Positions 7,116 through 19,301 of a stretch of 64,000 nucleotides of DNA are shown piece by piece (the first letter of the stretch is position 1; each line of letters starts with the position of its first letter). The stretch lies in NCBI GenBank assembly GCA_015523125.1, contig WAKX01000032.1, positions 1 through 64,000 of the forward strand, in the 5' to 3' direction. The notes beneath the pieces were generated by a model. It saw only the letters and a list, made by a program, of their open reading frames with translations, made no database searches and was not told where the DNA came from. A program made the translations under genes and the position numbers. Source of the stretch: DHVE2 group archaeon (GTDB lineage Archaea > Thermoplasmatota > Thermoplasmata > Thermoplasmatales > Aciduliprofundaceae).

Positions 7116-9098
7116 TTATAAGAATCCCGCAAAGAAGTTGTTCAAGAAGTACAGCGATACCGTGTACAATATGGGCGCAATGAGCAGCATCTTCGCAAGC
7201 TCGAATCTGTTCTGTATGGGGTCATCTCCGTACATAACGTTTGTGTAGAAGTATCCCGTGATTATGACTGTTAGGAACACGTAGATTATCATTATGATGG
7301 AGAAAGTGTACGCCGATATGTGCTCCATTTTCAGGAATCCTATGGAGAACATGGAATTGTCCGGCAGGAGATTCGCCACCTGTTCCAACTTACCCAGTAT
7401 GACCGCGTAGAGAACTAAAGTGACTGCAATGGTTATGGGTGCAAAGTAAAGGGCGGTGAGCTGCATCATGCTCGTGGCGCTTCCTAATTTGGTCTTCATG
7501 TCCTTCTCTATTCCCTTCATCTCCCTTAGATGCGAAGCTATATTGATAATCATTCCTCCAGCAGTTACGTTATCCTTTTTGAGTGCGTCTAGAGTTACTT
7601 TCATGGTTGTGTTGATGACCTTGGTGGATTTGTCCATGAGTATTCCGTCCTTGCCGAACAGAATCTCCTCCAAGCTGTCCCTAGTGGTTTTTAGGGAATA
7701 AAGAATCCTTCTGAAAAGTATTTCAATGGCACTCCCTCGCATCAAGTCCACAACTCTCCTGAGCGCCAGTTCGAATGGCTCGCCCTCGGCAACCCTGCTT
7801 CCAACATTGAAGAGTGCATCCGGGAAATCATCGTTCATCTCAACGAGCATATCGTGCTCCGTCTTCATGGGATATGAGGTTACGAATAGGTAAATGGCTA
7901 TGGGTATGGAAATGGCCCACAGTAAGAACGAAGATGTTACATAATCGAAGCTCCTCAATCCAAGGTATCCGAAGAACACTCCGATTGCTATCGCAACTAT
8001 TATAACTGTATTTTTCTCCGTCTTAGTAAGATGAACCTTTAAGTCGGGAGGGGTAGTTAAAACAGGCTTTTCCGTGATTATCTTTTTTGCGTAAACGTAG
8101 AACATCCCCGGAATGAGAATATCGAAAATCAGCACTATGAGCCATGTCATATCCTTTCCGATCGGAGTAATAGGAAGAAGCGACGCTAAAATAAGGGGGA
8201 GCATCACACCGATGGAGAAAAGAATCATGGTGGGCACGTAGAGAGATTCGGCGTATGCAATCAAATCCCTCTTAGAGCTTTCCATTATAATCTCCGATGC
8301 CTTTTCCAGAGTTTCCTTTCTTTCCCTCTCGGTTGATCTCATTGAAGAGACCCTCAAAGTATACAAAGATCTCTTAAATCCATCGTTCCACTGCCCCCAC
8401 TCGTACGCGAATTTCACAAACGCCTCTTCGATAGTGTCGTGCTCTCTGAGGTACACCCCCCAAAGAATCTTCTTTAGGTCTGTGGCCAGAGGCTCTTCGG
8501 TGTTTTCGCTTGCAAATGCCACCGCGTGCTCCAGAGAAGGATTGAGATACAGGGACATAACCATATAGCTAACGGCCTCAGGCATGAATCCCAGCATCTT
8601 AATTCTCAGGCTATTCGCCTTCATAAAAGGGTAATTTACGATGAACCCATATCCTATAAAAGGTATAATGAGGGAGCCAAGAACGGCCACCATGGTCATT
8701 ATCAGAGAGTGGCTCAGGAGAAATATTATCAAGTCAAGAACCATCAAAAACAGAATTGAGAATATGAGGAATATCTGACCGAAGAATACTATCTGATGTG
8801 GCTCCAGATTTATTCTGGCGAACTTTATGGTCTGGGCAAAGTCGTTTCTGTCGTATTCGGTCTGAGCTTTCACATATCTAGTAAATGCTTGAATGTATTT
8901 GCTATAGGCCTTCTTGTAATTGATGTCGTCTTTCTTGTAGACACTCATTATACTTTCGTACTCTTCCTCAGCTTTCAGGTACTTTTTTCGTGCCTCGTCT
9001 ACCTTTTTCTTTCTGTCTTCTTCCCACTTGGCTCTAAATGCCTCTGATTGCTCCCTAAAAAGAAGGTTCACCTTGAGGCACAACTTCTCATAAAGCAT
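7116..9098 (-). CDS. Type IV filament platform protein with two T2SSF domains (TadC/ArlJ-like)
   Basis: A 660-residue membrane protein. The N-terminal ~90 residues are a charged helical region. Two type II secretion F domains follow: the first around residues 175-330 (EAVSYMVMSLYLNPSLEHAV) with a pair of membrane helices, the second around 430-600 (PDALFNVGSRVAEGEPFELALRR, then LREMKGIEKDMKTKLGSATSMMQ and more membrane helices). Such proteins are the inner-membrane base on which the ATPase acts to assemble or retract filaments. GGTGAT lies 5 nt before the ATG, and the gene follows the ATPase gene by 6 nt, so they form one operon. Confidence 0.87.
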   Translation of the reverse strand: MLYEKLCLKVNLLFREQSEAFRAKWEEDRKKKVDEARKKYLKAEEEYESIMSVYKKDDINYKKAYSKYIQAFTRYVKAQTEYDRNDFAQTIKFARINLEPHQIVFFGQIFLIFSILFLMVLDLIIFLLSHSLIMTMVAVLGSLIIPFIGYGFIVNYPFMKANSLRIKMLGFMPEAVSYMVMSLYLNPSLEHAVAFASENTEEPLATDLKKILWGVYLREHDTIEEAFVKFAYEWGQWNDGFKRSLYTLRVSSMRSTERERKETLEKASEIIMESSKRDLIAYAESLYVPTMILFSIGVMLPLILASLLPITPIGKDMTWLIVLIFDILIPGMFYVYAKKIITEKPVLTTPPDLKVHLTKTEKNTVIIVAIAIGVFFGYLGLRSFDYVTSSFLLWAISIPIAIYLFVTSYPMKTEHDMLVEMNDDFPDALFNVGSRVAEGEPFELALRRVVDLMRGSAIEILFRRILYSLKTTRDSLEEILFGKDGILMDKSTKVINTTMKVTLDALKKDNVTAGGMIINIASHLREMKGIEKDMKTKLGSATSMMQLTALYFAPITIAVTLVLYAVILGKLEQVANLLPDNSMFSIGFLKMEHISAYTFSIIMIIYVFLTVIITGYFYTNVMYGDDPIQNRFELAKMLLIAPILYTVSLYFLNNFFAGFL

Positions 9099-9104
9099 CG
9101 TACA

Positions 9105-11522
9105 TCACCGACCCAGGAACCAGTCCTTCCATCTCTCATACACTTTCTCGTGGTCAACGACTCCCTCTTCTTCAACTTCTCTAGCTATTAGTTCCCACAT
9201 CTTGTTGTTTCCAGCATTAATCCAGTAGTGACTCAGGTAAGCATTATTGCCGGTCTCAATTGTTCTCTTTACCATGGCCGCCTTTATCTTCGCCCTTAAT
9301 CTTATGTTATCCACGGCGTCTTCGTAGTCCATACCCCATGCTTTCGCTATGCTTTCTATGAGCGTGCTTCCCTCGTAGAGAACATCGGTCTCTTTCAATA
9401 TCCCTTCACGCATGTCGAAGATCATAAGGTCCTGAAACTCTCCGTCGCTGCCCTTCAGGTACTCGGAAATCTGCACAACCTTTCTTATCTGCCTGTGCAA
9501 ACCGCTGGGTCTCGTGAATCCAGCCACAACCACCACATCCGTGGCGTTGAAGGACATTGAAGGAATGCCTATGTCGAACACAACCCTCTCGTACACCGCA
9601 CGCGGAGAGTTGGCATGAATTGTGCCAAGAACAGCGCTTCCCGCGGTACCTGCTCTCATAGCTTCGTAGAGTGTTCTCGCTTCTTTACCTCTCACTTCTC
9701 CTATAACTATCGCGCTTTCACCCAATCTCAAAGCCAATCTAAGAGTGTCGTCCATGGTCACCTCGCTGGTACCGCCGAATGTAGATCTAACTAACAGAGG
9801 AAGAACTTTGTATCCCAGGCTCTGAAGATAAACGGCTGGCAATTCGGGAGTATCTTCAATCACTATTATTCTTTGGCTCTGGGGGAACTCGAACAGGATT
9901 GAACTCATAAGAGATGTCTTACCCGCACTTCTGCTTCCGGTCACAAGCATGGTTGCATTTCCATCAACCAAGAACGAGAGAAGACCAGCACCCATGGGAG
10001 TTATACTCTCCAGATAAATATGCCTTAAGAGTGTCCACGGCACGCGGGAGTGCCGGCGGAACGCAAAGGATATACCCCTAGGGCTCAGCGGAGGTCCGAC
10101 GGCGGTAACTCTCGTCTTGAATTGCTTCAAATCGATTTCCAACAGAGGATGCGCTTCCGAGAACGGCCTTCCGCTTTCCATTCTGAATCTCGATATCATA
10201 CTCTTTGCATCTCTTTCACTGAGCACAATATTTGTCACAAACTTCTCAGGGATACCTTTTCCGAGACCGCCCTGAAGAATCACGTATATGTTGTTGTTGG
10301 AAACGGGAGCATCGAGATAGATATCCTGTATGTACGGGTCATCGAAGAGAATCTCCATTATACCAAAGCCGGAGGTATACTTCATAAGGTACTTTGCGAG
10401 CCTCTGCACGGTGGCCATCTCTCCCTCCCTGTCCTTTCCTAGCTTTATGCCGTAGAGCTTGGCCAACTTGAATATAAGCTTTCCTCCCTCTTCCTCTATG
10501 TACTTCGACGAAGCTCCCGGCTTCAAAACTTCCATGCCACGGGGATACTCCGCCAAGAGCTCCTTCCTGGCCATATCGATTAAGCGCATGTGCTCCTCTG
10601 GAATATGATACTCCGGTGGGTCGATGTAGTAGAGACCTTCGATTTCGGTGGGCAACCTGTAAAGCTTAACAGGAATATCGTGAACCACATATTCTTTTAC
10701 GAGCACGCTTCCCTTGGGCTTGTCAAAGCTCACCCATGAGGGCGAGAATCCGGGCCTTCTACGAGAGTTCTTGTTGAGAATCTCGTCTATTGTATCTTTG
10801 ATCCTCTTTCCGCTGACCTGCAAACCGACATTTCTCACTTTGGCCAAGAGGGTTAGAGGTGTGCGAACCTTTTCTTCCATCTGTATGTTCACGTTTATAC
10901 CTATCTCCCCGAGCCAATCGATGTACTTTTTGAACGCGTAATTTAAATCTTCTATGGACGAAGCTCTGCATTTCTTGCATCTTTCTGAGTAAACGGGCTC
11001 CCTACCAAATTGGTCAACAATATAGTAAAAATAAGTTGGAAATTCGGCGATATTGTTTAAAAATACGTTTCGCAATTTTATGAATATCTGTTGCGGATTG
11101 AGCGGGCACACGGGGCACCTCAGCTTCTTGCGGTCCTTCTCAGGAACATCTGAGAAATATTCGGTGAGAGGATCCCTCATGCTTAAGTTTTCCAAAGATC
11201 TTGCATATTCAAGCATGCTTTTTAGAAGGCGTATGCTCTCTCCGTAATACTCACGAACATTGTATTTTTCCAGGTCTATGAGATCCACATTTGCTGATTG
11301 AGATAAAGTCCGAAGCACCCTTCCAAAGCATATATTGTTTGTCAAATCACCCGATGATTTGCATCTCTTACACTCTTTTATAACAAGCTTTGTAACATCT
11401 CCCTCTGTAACTATAGTGTATTCGCAAGGTTTCAAAACTTTCTTCCCAATATCTTTAGGTTTTTTCTTTTTCTCTGTAACATCTCCACCATCTTTCTTTG
11501 CACCTTCCGCCGGAGTTGCCAT
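9105..11522 (-). CDS. Type II/IV secretion ATPase with cysteine-rich N-terminal region
   Basis: About 805 residues, VirB11/ArlI-like AAA motor for a type IV filament. The C-terminal half holds Walker A GSRSAGKTSL, the Asp box EDTPELPA, Walker B-like SAIVIGEVRGKEAR and the His box GTIHANSPRAVYERVV. The N-terminal 200 residues are unusual: CKRCKSSGDL, CPVCPLNP and CKKCRASS give three CxxC pairs, likely a zinc-stabilised domain. The frame is open to 11600, but a TATA box at 11544-11553 predicts leaderless translation from the ATG at 11522. It is co-transcribed with the T2SSF gene. Confidence 0.88.
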   Translation of the reverse strand: MATPAEGAKKDGGDVTEKKKKPKDIGKKVLKPCEYTIVTEGDVTKLVIKECKRCKSSGDLTNNICFGRVLRTLSQSANVDLIDLEKYNVREYYGESIRLLKSMLEYARSLENLSMRDPLTEYFSDVPEKDRKKLRCPVCPLNPQQIFIKLRNVFLNNIAEFPTYFYYIVDQFGREPVYSERCKKCRASSIEDLNYAFKKYIDWLGEIGINVNIQMEEKVRTPLTLLAKVRNVGLQVSGKRIKDTIDEILNKNSRRRPGFSPSWVSFDKPKGSVLVKEYVVHDIPVKLYRLPTEIEGLYYIDPPEYHIPEEHMRLIDMARKELLAEYPRGMEVLKPGASSKYIEEEGGKLIFKLAKLYGIKLGKDREGEMATVQRLAKYLMKYTSGFGIMEILFDDPYIQDIYLDAPVSNNNIYVILQGGLGKGIPEKFVTNIVLSERDAKSMISRFRMESGRPFSEAHPLLEIDLKQFKTRVTAVGPPLSPRGISFAFRRHSRVPWTLLRHIYLESITPMGAGLLSFLVDGNATMLVTGSRSAGKTSLMSSILFEFPQSQRIIVIEDTPELPAVYLQSLGYKVLPLLVRSTFGGTSEVTMDDTLRLALRLGESAIVIGEVRGKEARTLYEAMRAGTAGSAVLGTIHANSPRAVYERVVFDIGIPSMSFNATDVVVVAGFTRPSGLHRQIRKVVQISEYLKGSDGEFQDLMIFDMREGILKETDVLYEGSTLIESIAKAWGMDYEDAVDNIRLRAKIKAAMVKRTIETGNNAYLSHYWINAGNNKMWELIAREVEEEGVVDHEKVYERWKDWFLGR

Positions 11523-11608
11523 AAGGAATGTATGGGGCATGATGTATATAAACATAACGCCGCGGTAAATCAAAAAATATTTATCTCCGAAGCATATCAT
11601 CGCGTAAT

Positions 11609-11911
11609 ATGAAAAAAGACGAATACGGTATAAGGAGACTAGTGTTAGATGTTCTCAAGCCCCACAGGCCATCCATAGTTGACGTTGCTCTAAGATTAAG
11701 CAAAGTCGAAGGGGTAAGCGGAGTGAACTGCATACTCAGCGAAGTTGATCAGGAGACTGAAAACATAAAGGTTATCGTTGAGGGAATAAACATAAACTTC
11801 GAAGAGCTTTCGGATAGCTTAGAAGATCTGGGAGCGGTGATTCACTCCGTAGACGGTGTGGTGGCAGGTAAAAAACTTGTGGAAGATGTGGAAACTCCAC
11901 AGGACAAATAA
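11609..11911 (+). CDS. DUF211 family protein
   Basis: A 100-residue ferredoxin-fold-like protein of the archaeal DUF211 family (pattern IRRLVLDVLKPHRPSIVDVALRLSKVEGVSGVN and VEGININFEELSDSLEDLGAVIHSVDGVVAGKK). Solved family members are small homo-oligomers; function is not known, though metal binding has been suggested. A TATA-like AAATATTTATC about 28 nt upstream fits leaderless expression. Its stop codon abuts the stop of SRP19 with no nucleotide between them. Confidence 0.85.
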   Translation: MKKDEYGIRRLVLDVLKPHRPSIVDVALRLSKVEGVSGVNCILSEVDQETENIKVIVEGININFEELSDSLEDLGAVIHSVDGVVAGKKLVEDVETPQDK

Positions 11912-12175
11912 TCAGAGGTTTCTCACTTTTTTAGCGATCTTCCTCAGTACTTCATTTTTGCTCTCATCGGTGTAAATTATTATTCTTCCTTTCTCTTTCC
12001 ACCAAAACTTAGGGTATCTCTTTTCATCTTCCACGTCGAATTTATATCCTAACTCTCGGACAGCTTTGACAATGGTGTCCAGCTTCGCATCAAAAGCCAG
12101 TGATTTTGGCACCCTTCTCCCTTCTTTTCGGGAATAATTGACATTAAAGTAGATGGGGTAGATGATTACGCTCAT
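11912..12175 (-). CDS. srp19: Signal recognition particle 19 kDa protein
   Basis: An 87-residue protein that binds the tip helices of 7S RNA and allows SRP54 to join the particle. The signature [24 protein letters not shown] is at residues 4-27, and the rest ([25 protein letters not shown]) fits the family. Start overlaps the S8e stop by 4 nt (ATGA), so it is translated with the ribosomal protein gene. Confidence 0.95.
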   Translation of the reverse strand: MSVIIYPIYFNVNYSRKEGRRVPKSLAFDAKLDTIVKAVRELGYKFDVEDEKRYPKFWWKEKGRIIIYTDESKNEVLRKIAKKVRNL

Positions 12176-12552
12176 TGCAGAAGCACTCCGTTCAGCACCC
12201 CATGCTGCCCGGGTCTGGATGTGATTTTAACCTTTCCAACGGAGGTTTCCACAATGGCCCCCTTTGTGATTATGTTTCTCTGGGCAAAGTGCGGGTTTGA
12301 CGGATTTTCCACGACGCTAACTATCTTCGCCTTTTCGGTTTTCTTAGTCTCGGGATTGTAAACGTTAACGTATATATCGCGAAGAATCTTTATTTTGTAA
12401 TTGCCCCCGCGCACCCTCACAATCTTCATTCTCCTATCTCCAATATGCGTGTACACCGGCTCACGTCCAAGCTCGTATTTTCTCTTTTTGCGAGCCATCC
12501 TTATTCTTCCGCCGGATATTTTTCTGAGTGCACGACCCTGCCATATTGCCAT
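12172..12552 (-). CDS. rps8e: Ribosomal protein S8e
   Basis: A 126-residue small-subunit protein of the archaeal/eukaryotic S8e family: [20 protein letters not shown] at the N-terminus, [16 protein letters not shown], and the conserved [31 protein letters not shown] end. The start at 12552 is set by AAGGTGAT 3 nt upstream, rather than by an upstream in-frame ATG at 12585. First gene of the S8e-SRP19 operon; a TTTAAATAT box around 12583-12592 is a suitable promoter. Confidence 0.96.
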   Translation of the reverse strand: MAIWQGRALRKISGGRIRMARKKRKYELGREPVYTHIGDRRMKIVRVRGGNYKIKILRDIYVNVYNPETKKTEKAKIVSVVENPSNPHFAQRNIITKGAIVETSVGKVKITSRPGQHGVLNGVLLQ

Positions 12553-12631
12553 ATTATCACCTTGTCCCGCATATATACGGCTCATATTTAAACATTCTCC
12601 TCAGAACCCAATCTTTAACCATATTCCCGTA

Positions 12632-13267
12632 TCATAGTAGGGATAAGAGATAGATGAAAAACGACATGGCGAGCTGGTTGGAGAAGTTATCGTTGGGGGG
12701 AACGTTGTAAAATTCAACAATTGTCCCCACAATCGCCCCTATGATAGAATATGATAAAGGAAGGAAAACAATGAATATCAAAAAAGCGGAGACGAAGAAC
12801 GCCAAGCTTCCCTCCAGGCTCTTTGAATTCTTGAAACGATGCCTTCCCAGACTCTTTCCCACCAAGGCGGCCATCGCATCGCTTACCGTGGCAACTGCAA
12901 TTGTGGCCATCGCAATCTCCATGGGAAAAAACAAAATGTTGATTAGCGCGGCTATGGCAAAATAAATGTGCGCTCCGATGCAAACCTCCTCCTCTGCCCT
13001 GGCTATTTCCCTGATTTTTTTATCCACAAGTTCGAATCCCTTGCTTATGACTTTAAATGTCTCTTCGTTGAATAATGGGCGAATTCCCCTTATTATCTTT
13101 GTGGTGGTATCCTTGGATATGCGGTAGGGCTCGATCATGAAGAATATAACGATGGAAATTGAGATAAACAAAGCTGTGAGCTCCTTCCCAAAATAGAAAT
13201 AAGAGACGGGAATCAGCATGCCGGCGAGATGCAGCGTTTTGCGGAGCGCTTCCGATTTCAGCGACAC
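12632..13267 (-). CDS. SEC59/VTE5/DGK1-like CTP-dependent lipid kinase
   Basis: A 211-residue membrane protein with about six hydrophobic helices from the dolichol kinase/phytol kinase family (COG0170). The conserved cytosolic motif SDAMAALVGKSLGRHRF followed by SKSLEGSLAFF is present at residues ~130-160. Family members phosphorylate polyprenols or diacylglycerol-like lipids with CTP; in archaea a role in isoprenoid alcohol salvage or dolichol phosphate supply is likely. The start is GTG, with a TATA-like CTTATCTAC about 25 nt upstream, so the mRNA is probably leaderless. Confidence 0.8.
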   Translation of the reverse strand: MSLKSEALRKTLHLAGMLIPVSYFYFGKELTALFISISIVIFFMIEPYRISKDTTTKIIRGIRPLFNEETFKVISKGFELVDKKIREIARAEEEVCIGAHIYFAIAALINILFFPMEIAMATIAVATVSDAMAALVGKSLGRHRFKNSKSLEGSLAFFVSAFLIFIVFLPLSYSIIGAIVGTIVEFYNVPPNDNFSNQLAMSFFIYLLSLL

Positions 13268-13366
13268 GATGGATTAAAGTTCTGAAAGTAGATAAGGGTT
13301 TCCCCATCATTTAGGAAGAGGCTATTGTGTCTGAGATTGGAATTTAAACTTACAACCCCCAAATCT

Positions 13367-14380
13367 TTATCTCCAAAAGTATAACCACATCCTATCTCCT
13401 ACAAAAATTCTAGTGCTCTTTAGAGCTGCAATAAATGTGGAACATTTCATTTTCTTCTGTAAGTTAATAGCTGGAAACAAAATATGCGTATCTATTCCTC
13501 TTTTTTTCAGCATTCTTATGAAATTTAATTCATCTTTTATTCTGGTTTGAAAGCATGAACAAACATATTCCATTCCATCTTTCTCAAAAAATATGTGTGC
13601 CCATAAGCTTGTGTTGGACCAATCATTTAACACAACTAAAGTTATCCATTCATATTTTATAATCGGTTCACTTAAATCACCTAAAATTTTAAGGGTATAC
13701 GGAATTTTAATACCGCCCTCCAAGGCAACTACCTTTTTTATTGGAAAAAGCTCACTTAACACACGGATCACACCAAGGGGTTGGAATATAAAAAACATGA
13801 TAAATGCTATTGATGATAACGCCAGTCCTATATCGTTATATGGAGGTAATACACCTAAGAGAAGCAGGATAACGAAAAATAGATATGTTACTAGAGCTAT
13901 AAAATACAAAATAAAATGCTCTTGTTGGGCAATTTCAACTCTTTGGAGATTTTGCTGCATAGTAAAATTAGAAAGGTTGTCCTCAAACACATTACATTCT
14001 AGTTTCTCTCTGTTTTCTTTACGGTATATATTCCCGGGATAATCGGGCAGCATTTCCCTTTTTACTTCTATCACATATTCCGTTCCCACTATGATTGGGA
14101 AGAGCATGAAAATAAAAATCGAAACTCCAAGGAAAATCCTAAGGAAACTCCCCGTTGGCCCCTCGGGGACATCGTAGTATAACTCATTGAGGTTATGAAC
14201 ATTTAGTTTATAGATAAAAATCCATCCTACAAACATATCCATTCCAATCGCTAATATCAAACTATTTGTTGAACGGCGTATTTTTCCTTTGAAATAAAGG
14301 TGGTTTGAAATCATCATAAATATCAACAGAGCTAAAAGGGTAAGATTATACGCTATTTCCAATACCCGATATGGAGACAT
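13367..14380 (-). CDS. Unknown membrane protein
   Basis: About 337 residues and AT-rich. Two N-terminal helices (residues ~8-25 and ~40-58), a third near 85-105, a soluble stretch with KREMLPDYPGNIYRKENRE, two more helices around 160-215, then a C-terminal cytoplasmic or extracytoplasmic domain of ~120 residues with beta-rich content (YEWITLVVLNDWSNTSLWAHIFFEKDG). I do not recognise the family. A TTG at 14386 is in frame but the ATG at 14380 fits a TATA box near 14400-14413. Confidence 0.6.
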   Translation of the reverse strand: MSPYRVLEIAYNLTLLALLIFMMISNHLYFKGKIRRSTNSLILAIGMDMFVGWIFIYKLNVHNLNELYYDVPEGPTGSFLRIFLGVSIFIFMLFPIIVGTEYVIEVKREMLPDYPGNIYRKENREKLECNVFEDNLSNFTMQQNLQRVEIAQQEHFILYFIALVTYLFFVILLLLGVLPPYNDIGLALSSIAFIMFFIFQPLGVIRVLSELFPIKKVVALEGGIKIPYTLKILGDLSEPIIKYEWITLVVLNDWSNTSLWAHIFFEKDGMEYVCSCFQTRIKDELNFIRMLKKRGIDTHILFPAINLQKKMKCSTFIAALKSTRIFVGDRMWLYFWR

Positions 14381-14469
14381 TTTCAATTACTATATGAGGC
14401 AATATGTATTTTTATTTTTGCATTTTTAAGGTTTCTCAAAATCACTGGCCTTTCAAAATTAATTCCTTA

Positions 14470-14760
14470 TCACTTTATGTTTTCTTCATATTTGCAAGCT
14501 GCGACCTTGATGAAGGTCGTGAGGAGAAGTACATAGGTTATGGCTTCCATCAAAATGGTCTTCAAAAACGCATCCTTGCGATTTTTAGGCCATACGGAGA
14601 TCACAACTTTTCTCCAGAGAATATACTTCACGAGCAAATCCACGAGAAACACGATGGTTAGAACAGATGGGTCTGGGTGAACAATAGTAAAGAAAAGGGC
14701 CAAGATGAGGTATGAAATTGTGGATACGATAGCCAGAATTATTCCATCTTTGTTGTTCAA
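14470..14760 (-). CDS. Small three-helix membrane protein with TTG start
   Basis: A 96-residue hydrophobic protein with three predicted helices separated by a basic loop (ILWRKVVISVWPKNRKDAFLK). Not recognised. The start codon is TTG, overlapping the upstream stop (TTGA), and is set by a strong GGAGGTGA 7 nt before it. That coupling suggests it works with the preceding membrane protein, perhaps as a complex. Confidence 0.6.
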   Translation of the reverse strand: MNNKDGIILAIVSTISYLILALFFTIVHPDPSVLTIVFLVDLLVKYILWRKVVISVWPKNRKDAFLKTILMEAITYVLLLTTFIKVAACKYEENIK

Positions 14761-15059
14761 GGCGCACTCACCTCCGCTATTTCCACCATAGCGGCAAAAT
14801 AGAACACTATGCAGAGGAAAAGATACAGAAACAAAATCAATGCGAGCTCAGACAACTTGACTTTCTTTATTTTGTTGGTGGGTAGGAAATGTATGGTAAG
14901 CACCACTCCTATGACAAGCGGGGGAATCATCAATATAAGATAACTTTGTGTTCCCAACGCTTCTGAGAAATATAAATAGAAAACCGCAAAAAAGGAGATT
15001 ACAAGTAATGGCACACTGATATACAGCTCGCTTACCGATGAATCTATATCCATATTCAT
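14757..15059 (-). CDS. Small membrane protein, partner of the downstream three-helix protein
   Basis: About 100 residues with four hydrophobic segments (LYISVPLLVISFFAVFYLYF, YLILMIPPLVIGVVLTI, LALILFLYLFLCIVFYFA). No family recognised. The frame is open to 15134, but that region overlaps the tgt promoter, and a GGAGGTGA lies at about 15076-15083. The ATG at 15059 is some 16 nt beyond it, an unusually long spacing, so a CTG start nearer the binding site cannot be excluded. Divergent from tgt. Confidence 0.5.
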   Translation of the reverse strand: MNMDIDSSVSELYISVPLLVISFFAVFYLYFSEALGTQSYLILMIPPLVIGVVLTIHFLPTNKIKKVKLSELALILFLYLFLCIVFYFAAMVEIAEVSAP

Positions 15060-15145
15060 CTGATTAGTCAGATGCTCACCTCCATTTTTACTCAACCCAT
15101 TACTCCATATATCTTTTTCGCAAACTCCAACCACAAAACATTTAA

Positions 15146-18213
<3,068 letters not shown>

Positions 18214-18296
18214 CGCATAGGCATATCACTTTTGATATAAAAAAATTGTGAATTCTAACGAGAAAACTATTAATAGAGAAAACTAAATAATCACCC

Positions 18297-19301
18297 ATGG
18301 TCCGTACAGAGAGTATGATCGCCGTGGTAATCATCATTTTTCTATTCGCTGGAATGGGAATAATGGCGGCCATTACTCCTCATCATTCTGATTCGAGAGA
18401 CTACAGCTCGAGAATTATTTATCAGCAGGAGAGTGTGGATTCAATAGAGAGCCGAGCTTACTCTGATCTGGGTTCAATTCCATATCATAAGACTGTGATG
18501 GTGACTTTCGGATTAGGAGATGCTACCTCTCAAGAGATCACATGGGATGTTGGGGATTTCTCAGGTCTTCACGTTTCAGATCCTAAACAAAACTATCAAC
18601 GGGGAATTAACAACTCTTGGTACGGTTCAACGGCGGTTCAGATGTACCAGAATTACGCAGGGGTGCAGGTGCATACTTACTCCGCAGAATCTCATCCGTC
18701 CAGCAATCTCGCGAATGCGCAACTCGCCTACTGGTGGTATGACTCCGACGACGTGAGAGTTTGGACATCCTCCGAATCGATTATGAAGATGAGCGCATAT
18801 TTGCAGGTGCCGAGAGTTTGGGTTGAGGGTGGAGCAGTTGCATATTCCAACATAATTCTCCTTTTCAAAGACACCACCACGGGAAAGAGCGTATGGTACA
18901 TCGTTAATTACTTTGATACGAGAGAAGAAAGCATATTCAAAGAGTGGATTGGATTTGACTCGGGAACCAACATACCAATGATTGTTACATATTTTGGTCA
19001 CAACACAAAATACGCGTACCTCGGACCAAATTCATACACCGCAATAAATCAAACATGGAGTGGCTGGCATTATTACGAATTCAGGGTAAACAGATTCAAT
19101 TTCACCACAGCAATTAACTACGTGAACAGCCAGTACTCCTTAGGAATGTCAACAAACCCCGATGATTACATCATTTCGGAGGTGACTGTGCAGGCAGAGA
19201 TATACTGGCCAGAGGGAAGCAACGGCCATCTGGGGGTATCCATGCACGATGTCCAGTTGGAGGAGCTCAATTCAGCAATACCGGAATTTCCCTGGATGTG
19301 A
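18297..19301 (+). CDS. Secreted beta-rich protein ending in a truncated PEF motif
   Basis: A 334-residue protein with one N-terminal membrane helix (IAVVIIIFLFAGMGIMAAI) and a long extracytoplasmic domain rich in W, Y, S and N, consistent with a jelly-roll lectin or glycan-binding fold (HTYSAESHPSSNLANAQLAYWW; WSGWHYYEFRVNRF). It ends in AIPEFPWM and stop. PEFPW normally opens an archaeal C-terminal sorting helix, which is absent here. Leaderless ATG, 26 nt after a TATA-like ATTAATAG. Divergent from the other secreted protein. Confidence 0.6.
   Translation: MVRTESMIAVVIIIFLFAGMGIMAAITPHHSDSRDYSSRIIYQQESVDSIESRAYSDLGSIPYHKTVMVTFGLGDATSQEITWDVGDFSGLHVSDPKQNYQRGINNSWYGSTAVQMYQNYAGVQVHTYSAESHPSSNLANAQLAYWWYDSDDVRVWTSSESIMKMSAYLQVPRVWVEGGAVAYSNIILLFKDTTTGKSVWYIVNYFDTREESIFKEWIGFDSGTNIPMIVTYFGHNTKYAYLGPNSYTAINQTWSGWHYYEFRVNRFNFTTAINYVNSQYSLGMSTNPDDYIISEVTVQAEIYWPEGSNGHLGVSMHDVQLEELNSAIPEFPWM

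Noticed and set aside
7456-9047. Open frames antisense to the T2SSF gene
   Set aside because: They mirror hydrophobic codons of the real gene and have no start signals.
10050-10442. Open frame antisense to the secretion ATPase
   Set aside because: Translation is basic and low quality, and the opposite strand holds conserved motifs of the ATPase.
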